Assembly: GCA_035610365.1 (NCBI GenBank) | Contig: CM069437.1 | Coordinates: 33,189,507 to 33,253,506, forward strand | DNA: 64,000 nt | Reading direction: 5' to 3' | Source of the DNA: Aquatica leii | Lineage: Eukaryota > Arthropoda > Insecta > Coleoptera > Lampyridae | Part shown: one piece after another, positions 1-12,480 of the stretch | Layout of the letters: each line of letters begins with the position of its first letter | Numbering within the stretch: the stretch's first letter is position 1 | Translations under genes and position numbers: made by a program | Notes under the pieces: model-generated | The model's input: only the letters and a program-made list of their open reading frames with translations | What the model was told of the DNA's origin: nothing | Databases searched by the model: none

Positions 1-1135
1 TAAAATTGAGGAAATACTATCCGAACAACAATTTGGATTCCGAAATGGACTGGGTACTCGAAACTAACAGAGAGAGTTAGAGATGTAAACGTGGATTTAT
101 TTCTTTTCTTTATTGATTATGAAAAGACTTTCGACAAGGTTAAACACGAAAAATTTTTTGATATACTCAAGCCTCACAAATCAATAGTGCGAATACTCAA
201 ATTATTTTGAACCTGTATAGAGATCTAAAAGCACATGTTAGGGTAGACGGACAAATTACGGAAAAAATTTAAATACTACGAGTGTTAAGACAGGGTTTGT
301 ACCATCGCCATTGCTGTTTAACATATATTCGGAAGAAATTTTAAAAAAGCTTTTGAAGACTCAAATGGTAGAAGAAAAATAAATGGAGAGAGAATCGAAT
401 CTATCCGTTATGCAGATGACACAGTATTACTGGCGGCATCACAACAAGAACTAGAACAGAATCTCTGTCATCAGCGAAGAATACGGACTTATAATAAACA
501 TCAAGAAAACAAAATCAATGATGACAACTAGACTTCACCTTGAACCTCCAATGGCTTTACAACTCAATAACCAAAACTGAAAATGTATAATATTTCCGAT
601 AACTAATATCATTTCTGAATGATCAAAGCAATTGCTTTTAATAAATAAACTGGCGCATTGAAACAGCACGCACAGAATTTAAGAACATGCAACAAACATT
701 GTGCTTACATCATATACACATTAAAATACGAACTAGACTGCTGAGATGATTTCTTTTCTCAGTTTTATTCTACGGTGCAGAGACATAGACATGGAACGAA
801 GAGGCTGTCAGCAGAATTAAAAGCTTTGAGATGTGGCGTATAGAAGGATGTAGCGCATCTCCTGGATTTGAAAGATAAGTAATAAAAAGGTTATGTAGTT
901 AATCCAAAAAACAACGGAATGTGTCGGAACTATTTAAAAACAAAACCTACAATATCTGGAGCACATAATAAGAAACACAACATATTGCATCAGGCCGAGG
1001 ACGCATATCCTGGCTGAAGAACTTAAGAGATTGGTATAATCTAACATCAACCCAACTCTTCTGAATAGCAATATCCCGGATGAGGATTGCAATCACTCTG
1101 AAGAGTACGCACTTGAAGAAGAAGAAGAAAAAAAG
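1..1135 (+). pseudogene. LINE reverse transcriptase remnant with 3' end
   Basis: This is the 3' part of a non-LTR retrotransposon, cut by the window edge. Conceptual translation shows RT pieces in order: EQQFGFRNGLGTR at the very start, FIDYEKTFDKVKHEK near 110-155, RYADDTVLLAAS near 405-440. The C-terminal block RISWLKNLRDWYNLTSTQLF near 998-1060 is followed by an (A/G)-rich GAAGAAGAAG tail at about 1115-1135. The order and the tail fit the insect endonuclease-RT LINEs often labelled RTE-like; the exact clade is uncertain. Several stops and frameshifts break it, so it is an old, dead copy. The tail marks the real 3' end of the insertion. Confidence 0.85.
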
Positions 1136-1174
1136 AACAGGTAATGCAGAATACCCAGGAATCAAAAATTTTTT

Positions 1175-2060
1175 TTAAATGATTTTGTAAACAACCTTAC
1201 AGGCAAATTCCGATATCTCATGATATTGTGTCAGTAAAGGCAAAGCAGTTGTATCAAGCCATATATAGAAAAGACTATTTCGAAGCCAGTCAAGGCTGTA
1301 TTGCGAATTTTAGGAAAACACATGGTTTACGTTGATTGAAGGTGTGCAGTGAAATGTTGTCTAATGACAAAACTGCTATCGATCCATTCATATTCGCATT
1401 CTCACAAAAAAAATCAAAAAATTGAATCTGGTTCTAACCCAAATATATAACGCAGGTGAGTCGGGACTGTACTTCTAGAGAAAACAACGCTTGGTTTACA
1501 AGAAAAAACTGCACCCAGACCGAAAAATAACAAAAAGCGTGCTACCTTCTAAGCTTGTGCAAATGCTAACGGCTCACAGTTTCAATTTTTGGTGATAGGA
1601 AAAGCACAAAATCTAAGAGCTTTCAAAAATCAACATATTTCAATGCAATATGTCTTTTTTTTAATGCTTCGATGCCGGCAGCAATATTCCAAGAGTGGCA
1701 TCACAACTTATATATTCCTGAAGTAAGAACTCATTTAAAAAACAAAATTTGTGTGAACGTTCTTCTGATTGACAATGGATCTATTGAATTTGAGTAGTGA
1801 CAATAGTCAGTTTACAGCATTCTTCTTTACACCAAACTGTACAGCACTCATACAACCAATCACGTTATTAAATTGATAGATAGATGGGAAACCGAGGATC
1901 TGATCTCCTTAAGTCAACTTCGAGAACAACAAATCGCTTTGAAAGATGTTTCACAAATGCTGAACACTTTAAGCGAGGCAACTTTTACTAATTAAGATGT
2001 TCAGCAATGGGTATAAAAAGACGAATTTTTTTTTAAGTTGAAACTCAGATCAAAGAAAAA
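1175..2060 (+). pseudogene. Tigger/pogo-like transposase remnant
   Basis: Pieces in several frames follow the order of a pogo/Tigger (Tc1-mariner superfamily, DDE_1) transposase. First comes a CENPB-type block (KASQG-like reading FEASQGCIANFRKTHG near 1278-1330). Next is the YNADETGLY-like stretch near 1445-1475, then KTAPRPKNNKKRATF and ANGSQFQFLVIGKAQNLRAF near 1505-1620. The strand that should hold the second catalytic Asp reads VLLIDNGS near 1760-1785. The reading frame is broken many times and the first HTH is missing, so it is inactive. It directly follows the LINE tail; which one inserted into the other is not visible. Confidence 0.75.
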
Positions 2061-2339
2061 AGTGACGGAGAATCTGGAATACATGAAAATTCGACAATTA
2101 GAAATGATGATGCGGTTAACAACCACGACATGTTAGTTCTTCCATACTCAAAGAACGGCTGTGCTTTTAAGGAAGGTAGCCTGTTCAAATTTCTTGTTTT
2201 GGTAATCCGGAGTTGTTCGGTTTTTATTAATCCGGATAATCAAGGTTTTACTGGACAATTGTTGAAGCTCATTATACCTGCCGTACATTTTAACTCACCA
2301 ATTTGGATTTTGGAACAAACAGTCGATCATTGAAGTTTC

Positions 2340-2700
2340 TAAAAAAGTATGACATAAAAGCTTGGACTACAAATTAGCTCAAAATCTAACTAGGCAAATG
2401 CTGCATTTTGATATCGGACATCCGTCAATTCATAATGAAATATGACGAAGCATACTGTGAACTAAGAGATTTGGCTCCAGGGGTACCGCAAGGAATTGTC
2501 GTTGGACCAGTTTTGTACTGACATCCTTATGAGTGAAGGAGTGATGATAGTCACACCTGCTGACGACACTGCATTGTTAAATTCAAGCAACAAAATAGAA
2601 ATTGCTCAATACCAAGTTTATAAAAACTCTAAATCATTCAAACTTATGTATAGATTGCGCCTTTGGAAGTTAGTTTATCAACCAGTACAATTCTCCTAGG
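2340..2700 (+). pseudogene. Jockey-like LINE RT fragment
   Basis: The motif APGVPQGIVVGPVLY near 2475-2520, followed closely by an ADDTALLNSSNKIE-like stretch near 2560-2600, is the finger-to-catalytic YADD/FADD region of Jockey-clade reverse transcriptases (usual form AGVPQGSVLGPVLY...ADDTA). The normal spacing between the two motifs is preserved. Only about 120 codons are present, with frame changes. It is a short dead fragment with no visible ends. Confidence 0.7.
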
Positions 2701-4190
2701 TTCAAGATTGTTAAAATGATATCTCATTGTAGAAACCTATATAGGAAAAAATTAAAAATTTGATATTGTTTGTCAAAACAGATTTCTTTTAACGTTATAA
2801 AATAAAAAATTGGTTTAAAACATCAAAGGCTGTAGGATTCGACGATTATAGGAATTTTTGATAAAATAAAAATCGATTTTTAGCACAAGTAACACATTTT
2901 ATTTATGATTAAAAAATGTAATTAACACGAGTAGAATTTCGATAACTTCCAGGAAGCGTAAAATAACGTTGAAGCACTTTTTTTCCAATGAAAGCGTATG
3001 TTTCAACATTTTCACTGCGATTTATGTTTAATTACAGTTTTCTAATTTAAGCCAAGTTGTATAATGTCCCTAAACTTTATTAAAGTGTAATTAAAGTTCG
3101 AAACTGTAATTACGATTAATTGAGTTTTGTATGTTAGTTGTTTGCTTTACCTAAATTTTTAGTCTATGATGATAAAAAAATTACTAATTCCAATTTGCTC
3201 TAATCAATTTAATTTAATAATGTGTTTTTATTGGTAAATATATTGAGTTAAATTAAAACGTGTATGTACTTAAGAGATATAAATTATATAGTGAAATAAA
3301 TTATAGTTTCTTGTTGATGAGAACCGCGCGGCAGCCAACGAGGCGATTAATCACAGTTCTTTTAATTAAATATAATTAACAATTACTGTGGTAACTAAAG
3401 CTTTTAATGCTTCGACGCATATGCCGTTCTTGCAGTTTGCATTTTATAATTTAACGTTGTTCTATGGTCATTCTGAGCGAATACGAGTTTTACATAGTTT
3501 CATGTGTTTATTAATATTTACATTTACTTAATAGTGGTTTTATTCTATGGTTTTAAAAATTTTTGTTCTAAACGTTTGGATACTGAGTCGATGAATCGTC
3601 AATGTTTTTCTACAGTACACTTTTAATCGACAATCGAATACACTGTAGCAGTTTTCAGTCAAAGCTTTGATTCTGTATATCAATTGTTAATTTTTACGGT
3701 TCTGCCATTAACCTATCGTACTATTTAACGCAGATCAATCAACTCAAAAAAATACAAAGATTAAGAAGTCATAGAATCATAAAAGAATCCTAAAAATTAC
3801 AGATAAATTATGTTACTAAGCACTGTACTGAAAATCATTATATAAAAAATTGAAGTTTATCTTATGTTATCTTTAAGAAGCAAAGCAAAGAAACAAAGAA
3901 CTCAAAAATTGAGTTTGACAAACCGTCTGCATATGAATGGTTGGTTTGAAACTGTCGTTCGATAGAATACGAGTGGAGCATATTATTTAAACTCAACACA
4001 ATCAAAAAACATTAAAATAATAAGAGACTTTAATACTAATACCAAAACACATCTGAAAGTCAACCATAAGCTCTCAGAAAAAGTCAAAATAGAAATAAGA
4101 ATGGGAAAATAGCTTAAGTCCAGTTTTCTTCAAGCCCATTCGGATCCATATAACAAAAGAAGTTAATATATGCAACCGAATGAGCAGCAG
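2700..4190. other. AT-rich stretch, no gene recognised
   Basis: No open frame of useful length, no recognisable transposase or RT words and no clear terminal repeats were seen. The sequence is very AT-rich and looks like ordinary intron or intergenic DNA or fully decayed repeats. Confidence 0.5.
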
Positions 4191-4390
4191 AACTCGACCA
4201 GTTCTATTCTATGCGGATGATGCCACGCTACTATCAAAAAATGATGACAATTTAGGCACATATTTTACCATGGTAACGCAACAGGTTGCGTCATTGATTT
4301 CTTTTGGGTAATCAAAATGAGTCACCAAGCATGCAACTACCAAGTCAACAAGAGTCAGCTTACTTTTAAGATTGACGTCGAGGAGGTTGC
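4190..4390 (+). pseudogene. LINE RT scrap (FYADDATLLS motif)
   Basis: A conceptual translation of 4200-4310 reads VLFYADDATLLSKNDD followed by a plausible RT alpha-helix (TMVTQQVASLISF). This is the catalytic motif C region of a non-LTR reverse transcriptase, probably of the Jockey group. No other part of the element can be recognised around it, so it is either a heavily deleted copy or a chance-preserved island. Confidence 0.5.
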
Positions 4391-5900
4391 ACTACTGTGT
4401 TATGTACGTATATTTCACATAAGTTTGAATTTAATATAAGCGCGGATTGTAGTATTTACTGGAAGGTAACCAACTTTACGACGTATTTCGTGCCAAAAAA
4501 ATATGCCCACCGCTAGGAAATTAGCATCGATCCATCTGTTGGTCAGCATATTTACTAACCACTTTGTTAATTGTTGTAGATTACTGCAGAATCTTGATTT
4601 TACGTTATCGCGATATTGCCATAAAGCACTTGACTTACTATAAAGTCCTAAGTTTCGTTTATCGAGTGTTTATAAGAACCTTATTAATCTTTTATTGTGA
4701 ATTATTTTTTTGAAAAACAAAAACTGCGTCAAAACCAATTAACTACTTTTGTTATATACTAATTTATTTAATATAAATAGTTATATGCAAGTAATAAAAT
4801 TATCGTAACCGAAAAGTATTTAAAATACGATATTTTCATAAATCGGTAATATTTGAGATTTGTTCACATATAAAACATTGACTAACCGCAACTTTAATGT
4901 GTGATAGTTTAAGTAGTGATAAGTCACGTTTGCTTCTTCGATAACTTTAGCCGTCAACTGACGAATTTATAATAATGACAATGGAGATTGTCTTACATAA
5001 TATATATCAATAAATATAAATTCGTTTACTTTCAACAAATTGAAATAAGAAGAAAGCAACACGAGTTTGTAGTTAAATTAGGCTTAAAATTAATTTATTA
5101 TATTATTTACTTCGTCAGCATATCAAACTTAAAGATTAGAAACAATTAAAAAATTTAACTACTTTAACAATAATTCTAATTTCTTTTTCGAAAATTATAA
5201 AAAAGGCTATTTCGTTAGCGTGAGCTCAGCAATTTTGGTTTATAATGATAGAAATAAATATCATCTTTAACAGTCATATAGAGGTGCACAAATCTAAAAG
5301 CGTTTGTATTGCTAAAGAAAAAACACCAATATCAAGTTTTATTTTATTTGAAAAGGTAATAAAAACAAAGAAATATAAAATCAAGTTACATTTGAAATAA
5401 GTTTGCCACTTGCATCATGGCAACCTCGTTTGTAAAATGAGCCAGTAAATGATAAAATATTTGTAAGATATTGTGCTACCGTAGAGCGAGGCGGTGAAAA
5501 TAGATTTATGTAATGATGCTATAGTTTTCATTCTCCTTATTTGCAATCTTTTTTTTTTGTTTTTAGGACCGATCTACCATGTCCTCCTGTTGAGCTGCAT
5601 TACCTTCTTTGTCTTCGGCATATTCGACTTCTTACTCAGATTTCAAAACTTTTTGTTTTTTAACTTACGTGGAAGTACGAAGCCAATTCGCGCATTGTAC
5701 CTATACGTACATATAAAATAAAGAAAACTATAAACTCCTGGACTGAGATTTATATAGTGATATGAATTTTACTAGAAACGGATCGTGAAGATCCGTTTGC
5801 TTGCGTCAAGTAAGTAGAGGTAGATACGTCAGACGCATTCACATGAAAACTAATAAGACGGGCCTTTCTAGTAGAAGTAGAATATAACAAAAATTCTATA
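4390..5900. other. AT-rich stretch, no gene recognised
   Basis: A 75-codon hydrophobic ORF at 5494-5721 (+) is the only sizeable frame. It has no recognisable family features and is judged a chance ORF in T-rich DNA. A small perfect hairpin (ACGGATC, 5-nt loop, GATCCGT) lies near 5776-5794. Nothing else stands out. Confidence 0.4.
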
Positions 5901-6240
5901 TAAACAAGATATGCAAAAGTTGTTTTGTATGACATGCAAAACACTTTTGAGATTAAAAAACTCACGTCAGCTTCGCTTCACCAGTACGAAAAAAAAAAGA
6001 TTTAATTCATTTTGCGAAAATGTTTTCGGCAACTGGGCCAAAGTTCTTAAACGGTTTTCTACAATTGCATGTAAATTCAATGCAGTTACTAGCGGTAGTG
6101 AAGAAAGGTACAAAAGTTTTGGCAATTTGTGATCATAAAAAAGAAGATTCCAATTTTAGGACACTTTTAAACTATCGAGCAAATGGTATTCCAAAACTCA
6201 GAAAGTAGATGAAAAAGTAGTCAATGACATCTTTTGTTCT
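5900..6240 (+). pseudogene. possible hAT (ZMYM/DUF4371-type) N-terminal scrap
   Basis: The 73-codon frame at 5911-6132 reads KKRFNSFCENVFGNWAKVLK followed by a basic helix. This resembles the GFxNWKxAxxxFxxHExSxxH segment just after the zinc finger of hAT proteins with a DUF4371 region, such as the better-preserved copy at 49.4-50.4 kb. The His residues of the usual motif are not clear. The assignment is weak and could be chance. Confidence 0.25.
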
Positions 6241-6249
6241 GAATAAAAT

Positions 6250-8630
6250 TTTAGAAGTAATATTACAACAACAATTCTTTTTCCTTTTCTATAATATTTT
6301 ACGTTTCAAGGTGTTCTGAATCCAAAAAATTATTTTTGATAAAAAATTTTTGGATGTCTGTGTATAACGATGTACCCACGATAACTCTCGAGCCAAAACT
6401 CCTAGTAAATTGAAATTTGGTATGGAGCTGATTTTTCATATTGTCTCTGTTCTATCAAAAAATGGGTCTGATAAAGAAACCGGAAGCGTTATTTTTAACA
6501 GTGTTTTTGTTATATAATTTTGTACGTATGTAAATTAGTCGAATTATTTTTAGTTTCTTATAGAGATAATTCTTCGTAAGAATTTATTTAAATAAACAAT
6601 ATTTCTAATATTAACAGTTCATTAGATATTTTATTTACAATTTAAAATGAATTGACAGATATCTAGTTTCGAATTCTGCCTGCAACGACTTTTTTTTAGA
6701 AAAAAATTCCATATCTTGAAGGGAAAGCAAGATACGTTAAAAATAATCACATTTTCTCTGGTTTATTAAAAGAGAAGTTTTTTAAAAAAATTTCATTTGA
6801 CAATTCTTTGTTTGGTGACTCAATGTTTGTGTTTTCCTTGATATTTGAGTTTATTTTTGCCCAGATAGCATCTATCATCCATAGGATGTTCGATTTTAGT
6901 CTAACATAATGGTTCATGGACATAATATGAACATCCTGTAGACGACCATTAATCTACGTCTTAGGGATTACCGTTATGGTACATCCGGGGAACGTCTTTT
7001 CCACGTCCACAAACAAACATGCTTCTAAATAACATATCGATCGTTTGTTATGTAAATATAATCTGTGTGAATTGCACTTTAAGTTTTTGTGTTTTTAAAA
7101 CACTTTATATATGATATGAATACTTCCTCCAACGAACATCCAGCGGATGTCTGTACGCAGTGTCAAGCAGATGTCAATTTTTGTGTAAATGAACATCTTG
7201 TCGACGACCATAATATATTACAGGTCTAGTCTAGTGTTAAAAGTTGAGCAAATAATCTAAATACAACTAGCATACATTCTGTTGATATCTGCTACAAGCT
7301 TATATGTTGATAGCGAAGAAAATTAAATTGATAATGACAAATATCTATGATCCACACCATGCGACATACAAAAATAATTAATGAAAACACCTAAATGGTA
7401 TTGAAACAATGATTGTAATTACGTAAGTTAGATAAACAAGCAATATTTCTTGAGAGACCTTTATGGCAATGAAAATGTAGTTAAATAAAACTTACGCACA
7501 ATCCAGTACTTACCCGAAGAAAACTTTTCCTCGTTGAGTTGGTCTGGAATATTAATAAAGAAAGAAATCGTGTAAGCCAAATAACTCACGAAAGCAAAAA
7601 TTTACAAAAGTATTAATTAATGCTAAAAGAAATTAGATTTAAAAACCGGTTATTGAATGTTGTTGCACACATTAAATTAAAGGTTGATATCGCAGTCGAT
7701 TGCCTCATAAGGAACACTTTTACTAGTGACGCCACCGGTTGCGTCACCGTGGTGACCTAGTAAGATATGTCACTTAAACTTTTAAAGGTGACGCATAAAT
7801 TTAATATATTGTTTTCTTCTTCTTACTTAGTTTCTTTACGTTTGTATTTTCCTTATTATGAAATCGTATAATTATTGTATATTTCTGGTTTTTCTGTTAC
7901 TTTGGTATATTTTCTTTATAAAAAAGTAACTGATGTTTTGTTTCTGTTACTTTTTTAGAGTACACGTGTATGTTTTTATGCATGTAGAATCTATTTAATT
8001 TATACCATTACATGTGTAATTAATTATCCTTAGAACCATGACTAACACAACAGCTTAAAACGATGTATCGTTTTTGTAAGTATCTATTGAGTCAATAACG
8101 GTTTTATTATAAAAATGTATTACACTGTTCTGTTATACCTTCTGATTTCCATCCGGTATCAATATTGGACAAACTCGTATAAACTTTTGTTTAATACTGT
8201 TCAAGTTCAGAGTTATTGAATCAGAAACTAAGTTATTTTTATAGTCTAGGTATTTGAATATCTACATACGTACAAATCGATAGGAAGCGGTGAACTATTG
8301 TTATTATGTGTATTATATACTTCAAGCTACTTTTAGCTGTATGGAAAGCATTTGTATATTTTCACAAAGAACTTGCTTTGTGGCAATTAATTAAAAGTCA
8401 ATTTGTCTAATAACCGTCATCAATATAAAACATTTTAAAAACATTACTTTTGTATTAAACTTAATAAGTTTGAATTGATTTACTCTTTTACTAACAGCAC
8501 ATTAAAATAATAATTTGTTGGAGCTGTAGAAAAAACAGTTTCAAGATTCTGTGGCTAGAATACTCAAGTTCATTGTTTCTAGTAGATAATAAAATAAATA
8601 CTGTTAACGCTAAATTTTTCAAAAATAATC
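6250..8630. other. repeat-like non-coding DNA
   Basis: No coding frame was seen. The part 6880-7215 contains related words in close succession (GAACATCCTGTAGACGACCA near 6928 and GAACATCTTGTCGACGACCA near 7191, plus several GGATGTTC/GGACGT words), which suggests a non-autonomous repeat of unknown family. A near-perfect 22-bp palindrome sits at 7726-7747 within a longer symmetrical block. The remainder is plain AT-rich sequence. Confidence 0.4.
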
Positions 8631-8638
8631 ATGTAACG

Positions 8639-8730
8639 TTCCAGAATTTTCAATAGTGTTCTGGAATGTTCGACGCGATACAGAAAATGTCGGAATATTC
8701 TAGCCGACGAAGAAGAACTATATGTATATG
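8639..8730 (+). promoter_or_regulatory. cluster of heat-shock-element-like sites with TATA-like box
   Basis: Two perfect three-unit heat-shock elements occur 7 bp apart: TTCCAGAATTTTC at 8639-8651 and TTCTGGAATGTTC at 8659-8671, both matching TTCnnGAAnnTTC. A two-unit GAATATTC follows at 8693-8700, and TATATGTATATG lies at about 8719-8730. The arrangement resembles a heat-shock promoter reading rightwards, but no gene with a recognisable product starts just downstream. An old LINE follows in antisense. The motifs are seen directly; the function is inferred. Confidence 0.35.
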
Positions 8731-8799
8731 AGCGGTTGCGTCCCACATTTTGTCCTTTATATCTTTTTGTTTTATCATTCATTTTATCTAATAAATCTT

Positions 8800-9560
8800 A
8801 GAAAATATTTGATGTTTAGACCATTTTTCTGTCTTCTGTTGTAAATTGCAAACATTCTGCACCGTACAAGTGTCATGTAGGTTTTCAGTTTTGTTTGGAT
8901 ACTGATTTTACTTGACCTTACAAGATTTTATTTTTTATCTTGTGTTACTCTATTTTATGTATTTCTTGCAGTTTTCTTTTTTGTATGCAATACTTTTCAA
9001 ACATGTACACTCACGGCACCTTTTAATTTTATGTATATGTACTTTAGTATCTTTAATTTGTCTTACTCCGACTTTGGTTTTTGAAAGATTTATATTTAAC
9101 CATTATTTTTTGTGTTTTTCGTTGAGTTTTTGTAGCTTGTAATCGGTATATTCTTCACAATCAATAAATAATTATGACCGATGTCGATTTCCATGGCTTT
9201 ACTCCTCCAGCCTACTGTCTGAGTTCTTTTGATCTCGGAAAAAGTGTCTACATGAATTGCATTTTTATGGCACTTTTGTTTTTTTATATTTATTTTAGAT
9301 TGTTGGTTTATGTTTTACTCATACCTGTCTGAATTAAAATCTTAAATAGCTTTTTTTAAGGTACTGTGCTATAGACTTTTTCAAATGTATGGATATACAG
9401 CGTGTCTATAAGTTTTGGGCTTTTTTTTCTATTATTTGTTATATCACAAACATGTTGTTTGTACAAGTAGGTACGCTTAGTACACAAACCACATTGTTCT
9501 TCTATTCTCTAATTTTTTTAGCATGTTGCAATAAAACTTTCTATTAAACTTCTCAAAATA
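8800..9560 (-). pseudogene. antisense LINE RT remnant
   Basis: On the minus strand the pieces run in RT order. RIEEQCGLCTKR, near 9500, is like EEQCGFRxxRST. FEKVYSTVPKKLF, near 9360, is like FEKAYDTVPRxKLW. GMSKTYVN and KKSAIK lie near 9300, and KGLRQ near 9220. KLNEKHKKWWLNINLSKTKV, near 9060-9120, is like KWGLNINxxKTK. This is a non-LTR retrotransposon RT of the insect endonuclease-RT type. It contains many stops and frameshifts; an ancient inactive copy. Confidence 0.75.
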
Positions 9561-10840
9561 ATGCGTTTGCAGTTGTTACACACTTTAACCAAATTAAATT
9601 AATTAAAATAATGAACTAAGCTAGTTCACATATATTTATTTATATAAATGAAATAAAATAAAACACTGAAATATGAAATATAGAACAATGAGACAAATTT
9701 GTAATTAGGGTCGTAGGTATTCTATCGTAGCTACTCTTAAATTTACAATTTTAATTTGAGAACTATTAAATTTATAATTTGGACGCCCAATATTTGATAC
9801 TGTTAAAGAGGTAATTGTTGAAACCCCCAAAAAAAAATCTTAGAACTACTAATTACAAGTTAGTTATATACGTATTATGAAAGGTGGTTATTACTTCTTG
9901 CATTTTGCTACTTTGGGCGTGGTCATCACGTGACTCAATTCTATGATGCAAGATTAAAAATCTTCGAAATTCGTAAATTATTGGTTTTTTAATATGCTTT
10001 GATTGATTCTTTTCACATTAGATCGATGAACCATAACTTTGTAACGTACGTATCCTAAATCTTACAGAATCATAAAGGTACAGAAAAGCATATTGTGATA
10101 TTTGTAGTTAATAATGTACAAAGTAAACCAAACCAAATCATACGTATCAGAGAAAAGGTTTGTTTGTTCGTAAAAAAACTAAAGCGCAAATTCCAGAAGT
10201 TACATCAGCATGTGAAAAAAAACAAATTAAAGACTTACTTCAAACCAATTACGTTTTTTTTATAATTACAACGAAGGCATAGAACATCACAACCAAAGCG
10301 AATTTTTAACGTATTGACAAAGGTAGTACCCACAAGTTCAAATTTAACATGTGGATACTTTCTGCAATTGTATGCAGGGACGTCCGCTTCTATCGGAAGT
10401 ACAACGGAAGATAATTTAAAGCAATGGCTATTGATTACGCATGAGTATTATGCATCATCAATTGCGCACGCAGTGGACCCAAAAATGTTAAATTAAATCA
10501 AAAATATTCAATCAAAAAAATGTGCACTAGGCATTTATTACTATTTCTACTAACATATTAGACGACTTTTTTTCATATATCGGACATAGTTTTGGCAATG
10601 TTTTTGTATTGTAGCTTCAAAAGTATTTTGAATTTGAGCATACAGTTGTGTTTCATCCGTCGACTGACGATAGTTTTACATTGGTTTAACAACTCTTAAA
10701 TGGGATTTTAAAAAGGACAGTACGGGGGTCAAAATATTGGTACATTTCTATAGGCTCTGATTAGTTGTTGAATTTTATACGTTCTATGAAATCCGATGTT
10801 GTCTGTGACAAAATATGCACTTTGTATATGATCTTCGGCT
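9560..10840. other. AT-rich stretch, no gene recognised
   Basis: A 60-codon frame at 10314-10496 (+) is somewhat less AT-rich than its surroundings, but I recognise no domain in it. No terminal repeats or further features were seen. Confidence 0.35.
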
Positions 10841-12480
10841 AAGTGGTCATCAAGTCTTATCTTTCTGCGTCTCTCCTTATTTTTCTATTTTTCCTACTTT
10901 TCATTTCTTTGTTTTTGGGCCTAGGGGTTTTCTATGTGCCAACCATTCTCCTTTACTTTATTTTTTTTATGGTTTGCTTCTTGAGCGGTTGGTTAGACAC
11001 ATGAACATCTTGTCTTATTTTTCTCCGTATTTATCTTGTTTTTCTTAACTTTTATTTTTTTTTCTTTACTTCCTCTTTTGCTCTTTAAGGTTCACTTTTA
11101 AGCCAATTATTTCTTTTGCTTTTTTTCTCAATTTTGGTTGTTTGAACACTTACTTTTTTTTCTTTTTCGTAACTTTTTTCCATTTAGTATTCACTGCAAC
11201 TATGTTTCTTTTCCTTTTATTTTCTTTCTCAGTTACTGTCCTTGATTGATTTGATTAGAAAGTAAAGCGTCCTATTTTTTTTTTATTTACTCCTACTTTT
11301 TTCTTTCTATCTTTTTTTTGGCACAACTGTTTCAATTATCGCTTCGACCTTTTCTTTCTAAATTTGCATCTGTTTTTTACTTCTTTAGTTTAATTAGTTT
11401 TTGGGATTAACTTTAGGGTTGGATTTATATCTGTGCTCTGGGGTTTCATGGGATTTTAAGGCGTTGTCGTTGACTATTTCCTTTCTTTTGGTTTGCTGTG
11501 GATTTTCGTTCGGTTAGGTTTATGAACTACGTTGATTAGACGCATCCGATTGATAATACTTAGCTAACTAGGAAAACTTCTTTCATTTACTTTTTTTTGG
11601 TTAGGTGGTATTGTATTCGGGTTGGTTTTGGATTCTAAGGTTTGATCTTTGGCGTATGTCTAAACTTTTGTCTTCTTTTAAGCTTACTTCTTGTCATCTC
11701 TATGTTTAAATTTTGCTTGGGGGTATTTGTTACATGTCGTTATTTATGTATTTGCTAAAAATATTATTTCTAATTAAAATTCACGCCTACTCTGGTTGAT
11801 CACGTGTACTGTCTTTTTTTGCGTATTCTTTACTACATTTACGGGTGGGAGGAGCGCGCACCAGAAAGGAACTGTCATTTCATCCTTTTAGTTAGTATGT
11901 CTATGGAACTGCCTTGCTTCCTTGCTTTTATACCTCTTCTGATCTTCGTTTGGTGAGAGTTTTGGGTTTTTTGGAGTATCATTCCGCTTCATGCTACTTT
12001 TGGACAAATTTAATTGGTAATTCTTAGCTAACTAAGAATACACATTGCAGCAGCAATTAAATAATTACGATCTTTTAATTGGGCCTTTATTTATTGGTTT
12101 TACTAGATTTCTGTGATCTTCTATAAGATCTTTTCAAATTCACTTGATCCCCAAATTCGTCAATAATTTTTTTTAAGTATAGTTAAACATTCTTTAGGTG
12201 TGGTACGCCTTTCTGACACAAGTAAACGCGTCGTTCTGTCAATGATCGATGAACTCACCTCTAGTTGTGCATTTTGCTCTAACAATTTGGTTTTAATTGT
12301 TTTAGTGCTAAGGTGCTCTTTTTGAGTAAATTTATTAGGGCGATGCCCAAGATTTCTTTTATTTACCTGATTTGTTATTTTGTTCGTTTTGTAAATTTTT
12401 CTTGCAGTGTTCGGCAAAACATTAAATTATCGTCCTATCTAGACTGACGAATTGCCATCATTTATTTCTCTAATTATTAA
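10840..12480 (-). other. T-rich tract, probably antisense of an A-rich element
   Basis: For about 1.6 kb the + strand is strongly enriched in T over A, so the minus strand is A-rich, as is common for the sense strand of LINE or LTR element ORF1/gag regions. Minus-strand translations give lysine- and asparagine-rich pieces, including an 85-codon frame at 12160-12417 with the tail RRTTPKECLTILKKNY and a piece near 11650-11700. I cannot name a family. The related words CTTAGCTAACTAGG near 11560 and CTTAGCTAACTAAG near 12027 recur within it. Confidence 0.3.

Noticed and set aside
5494-5721. 75-codon hydrophobic ORF.
   Set aside because: T-rich DNA readily gives Phe/Leu-rich frames; no domain, splice site or composition change supports a gene.
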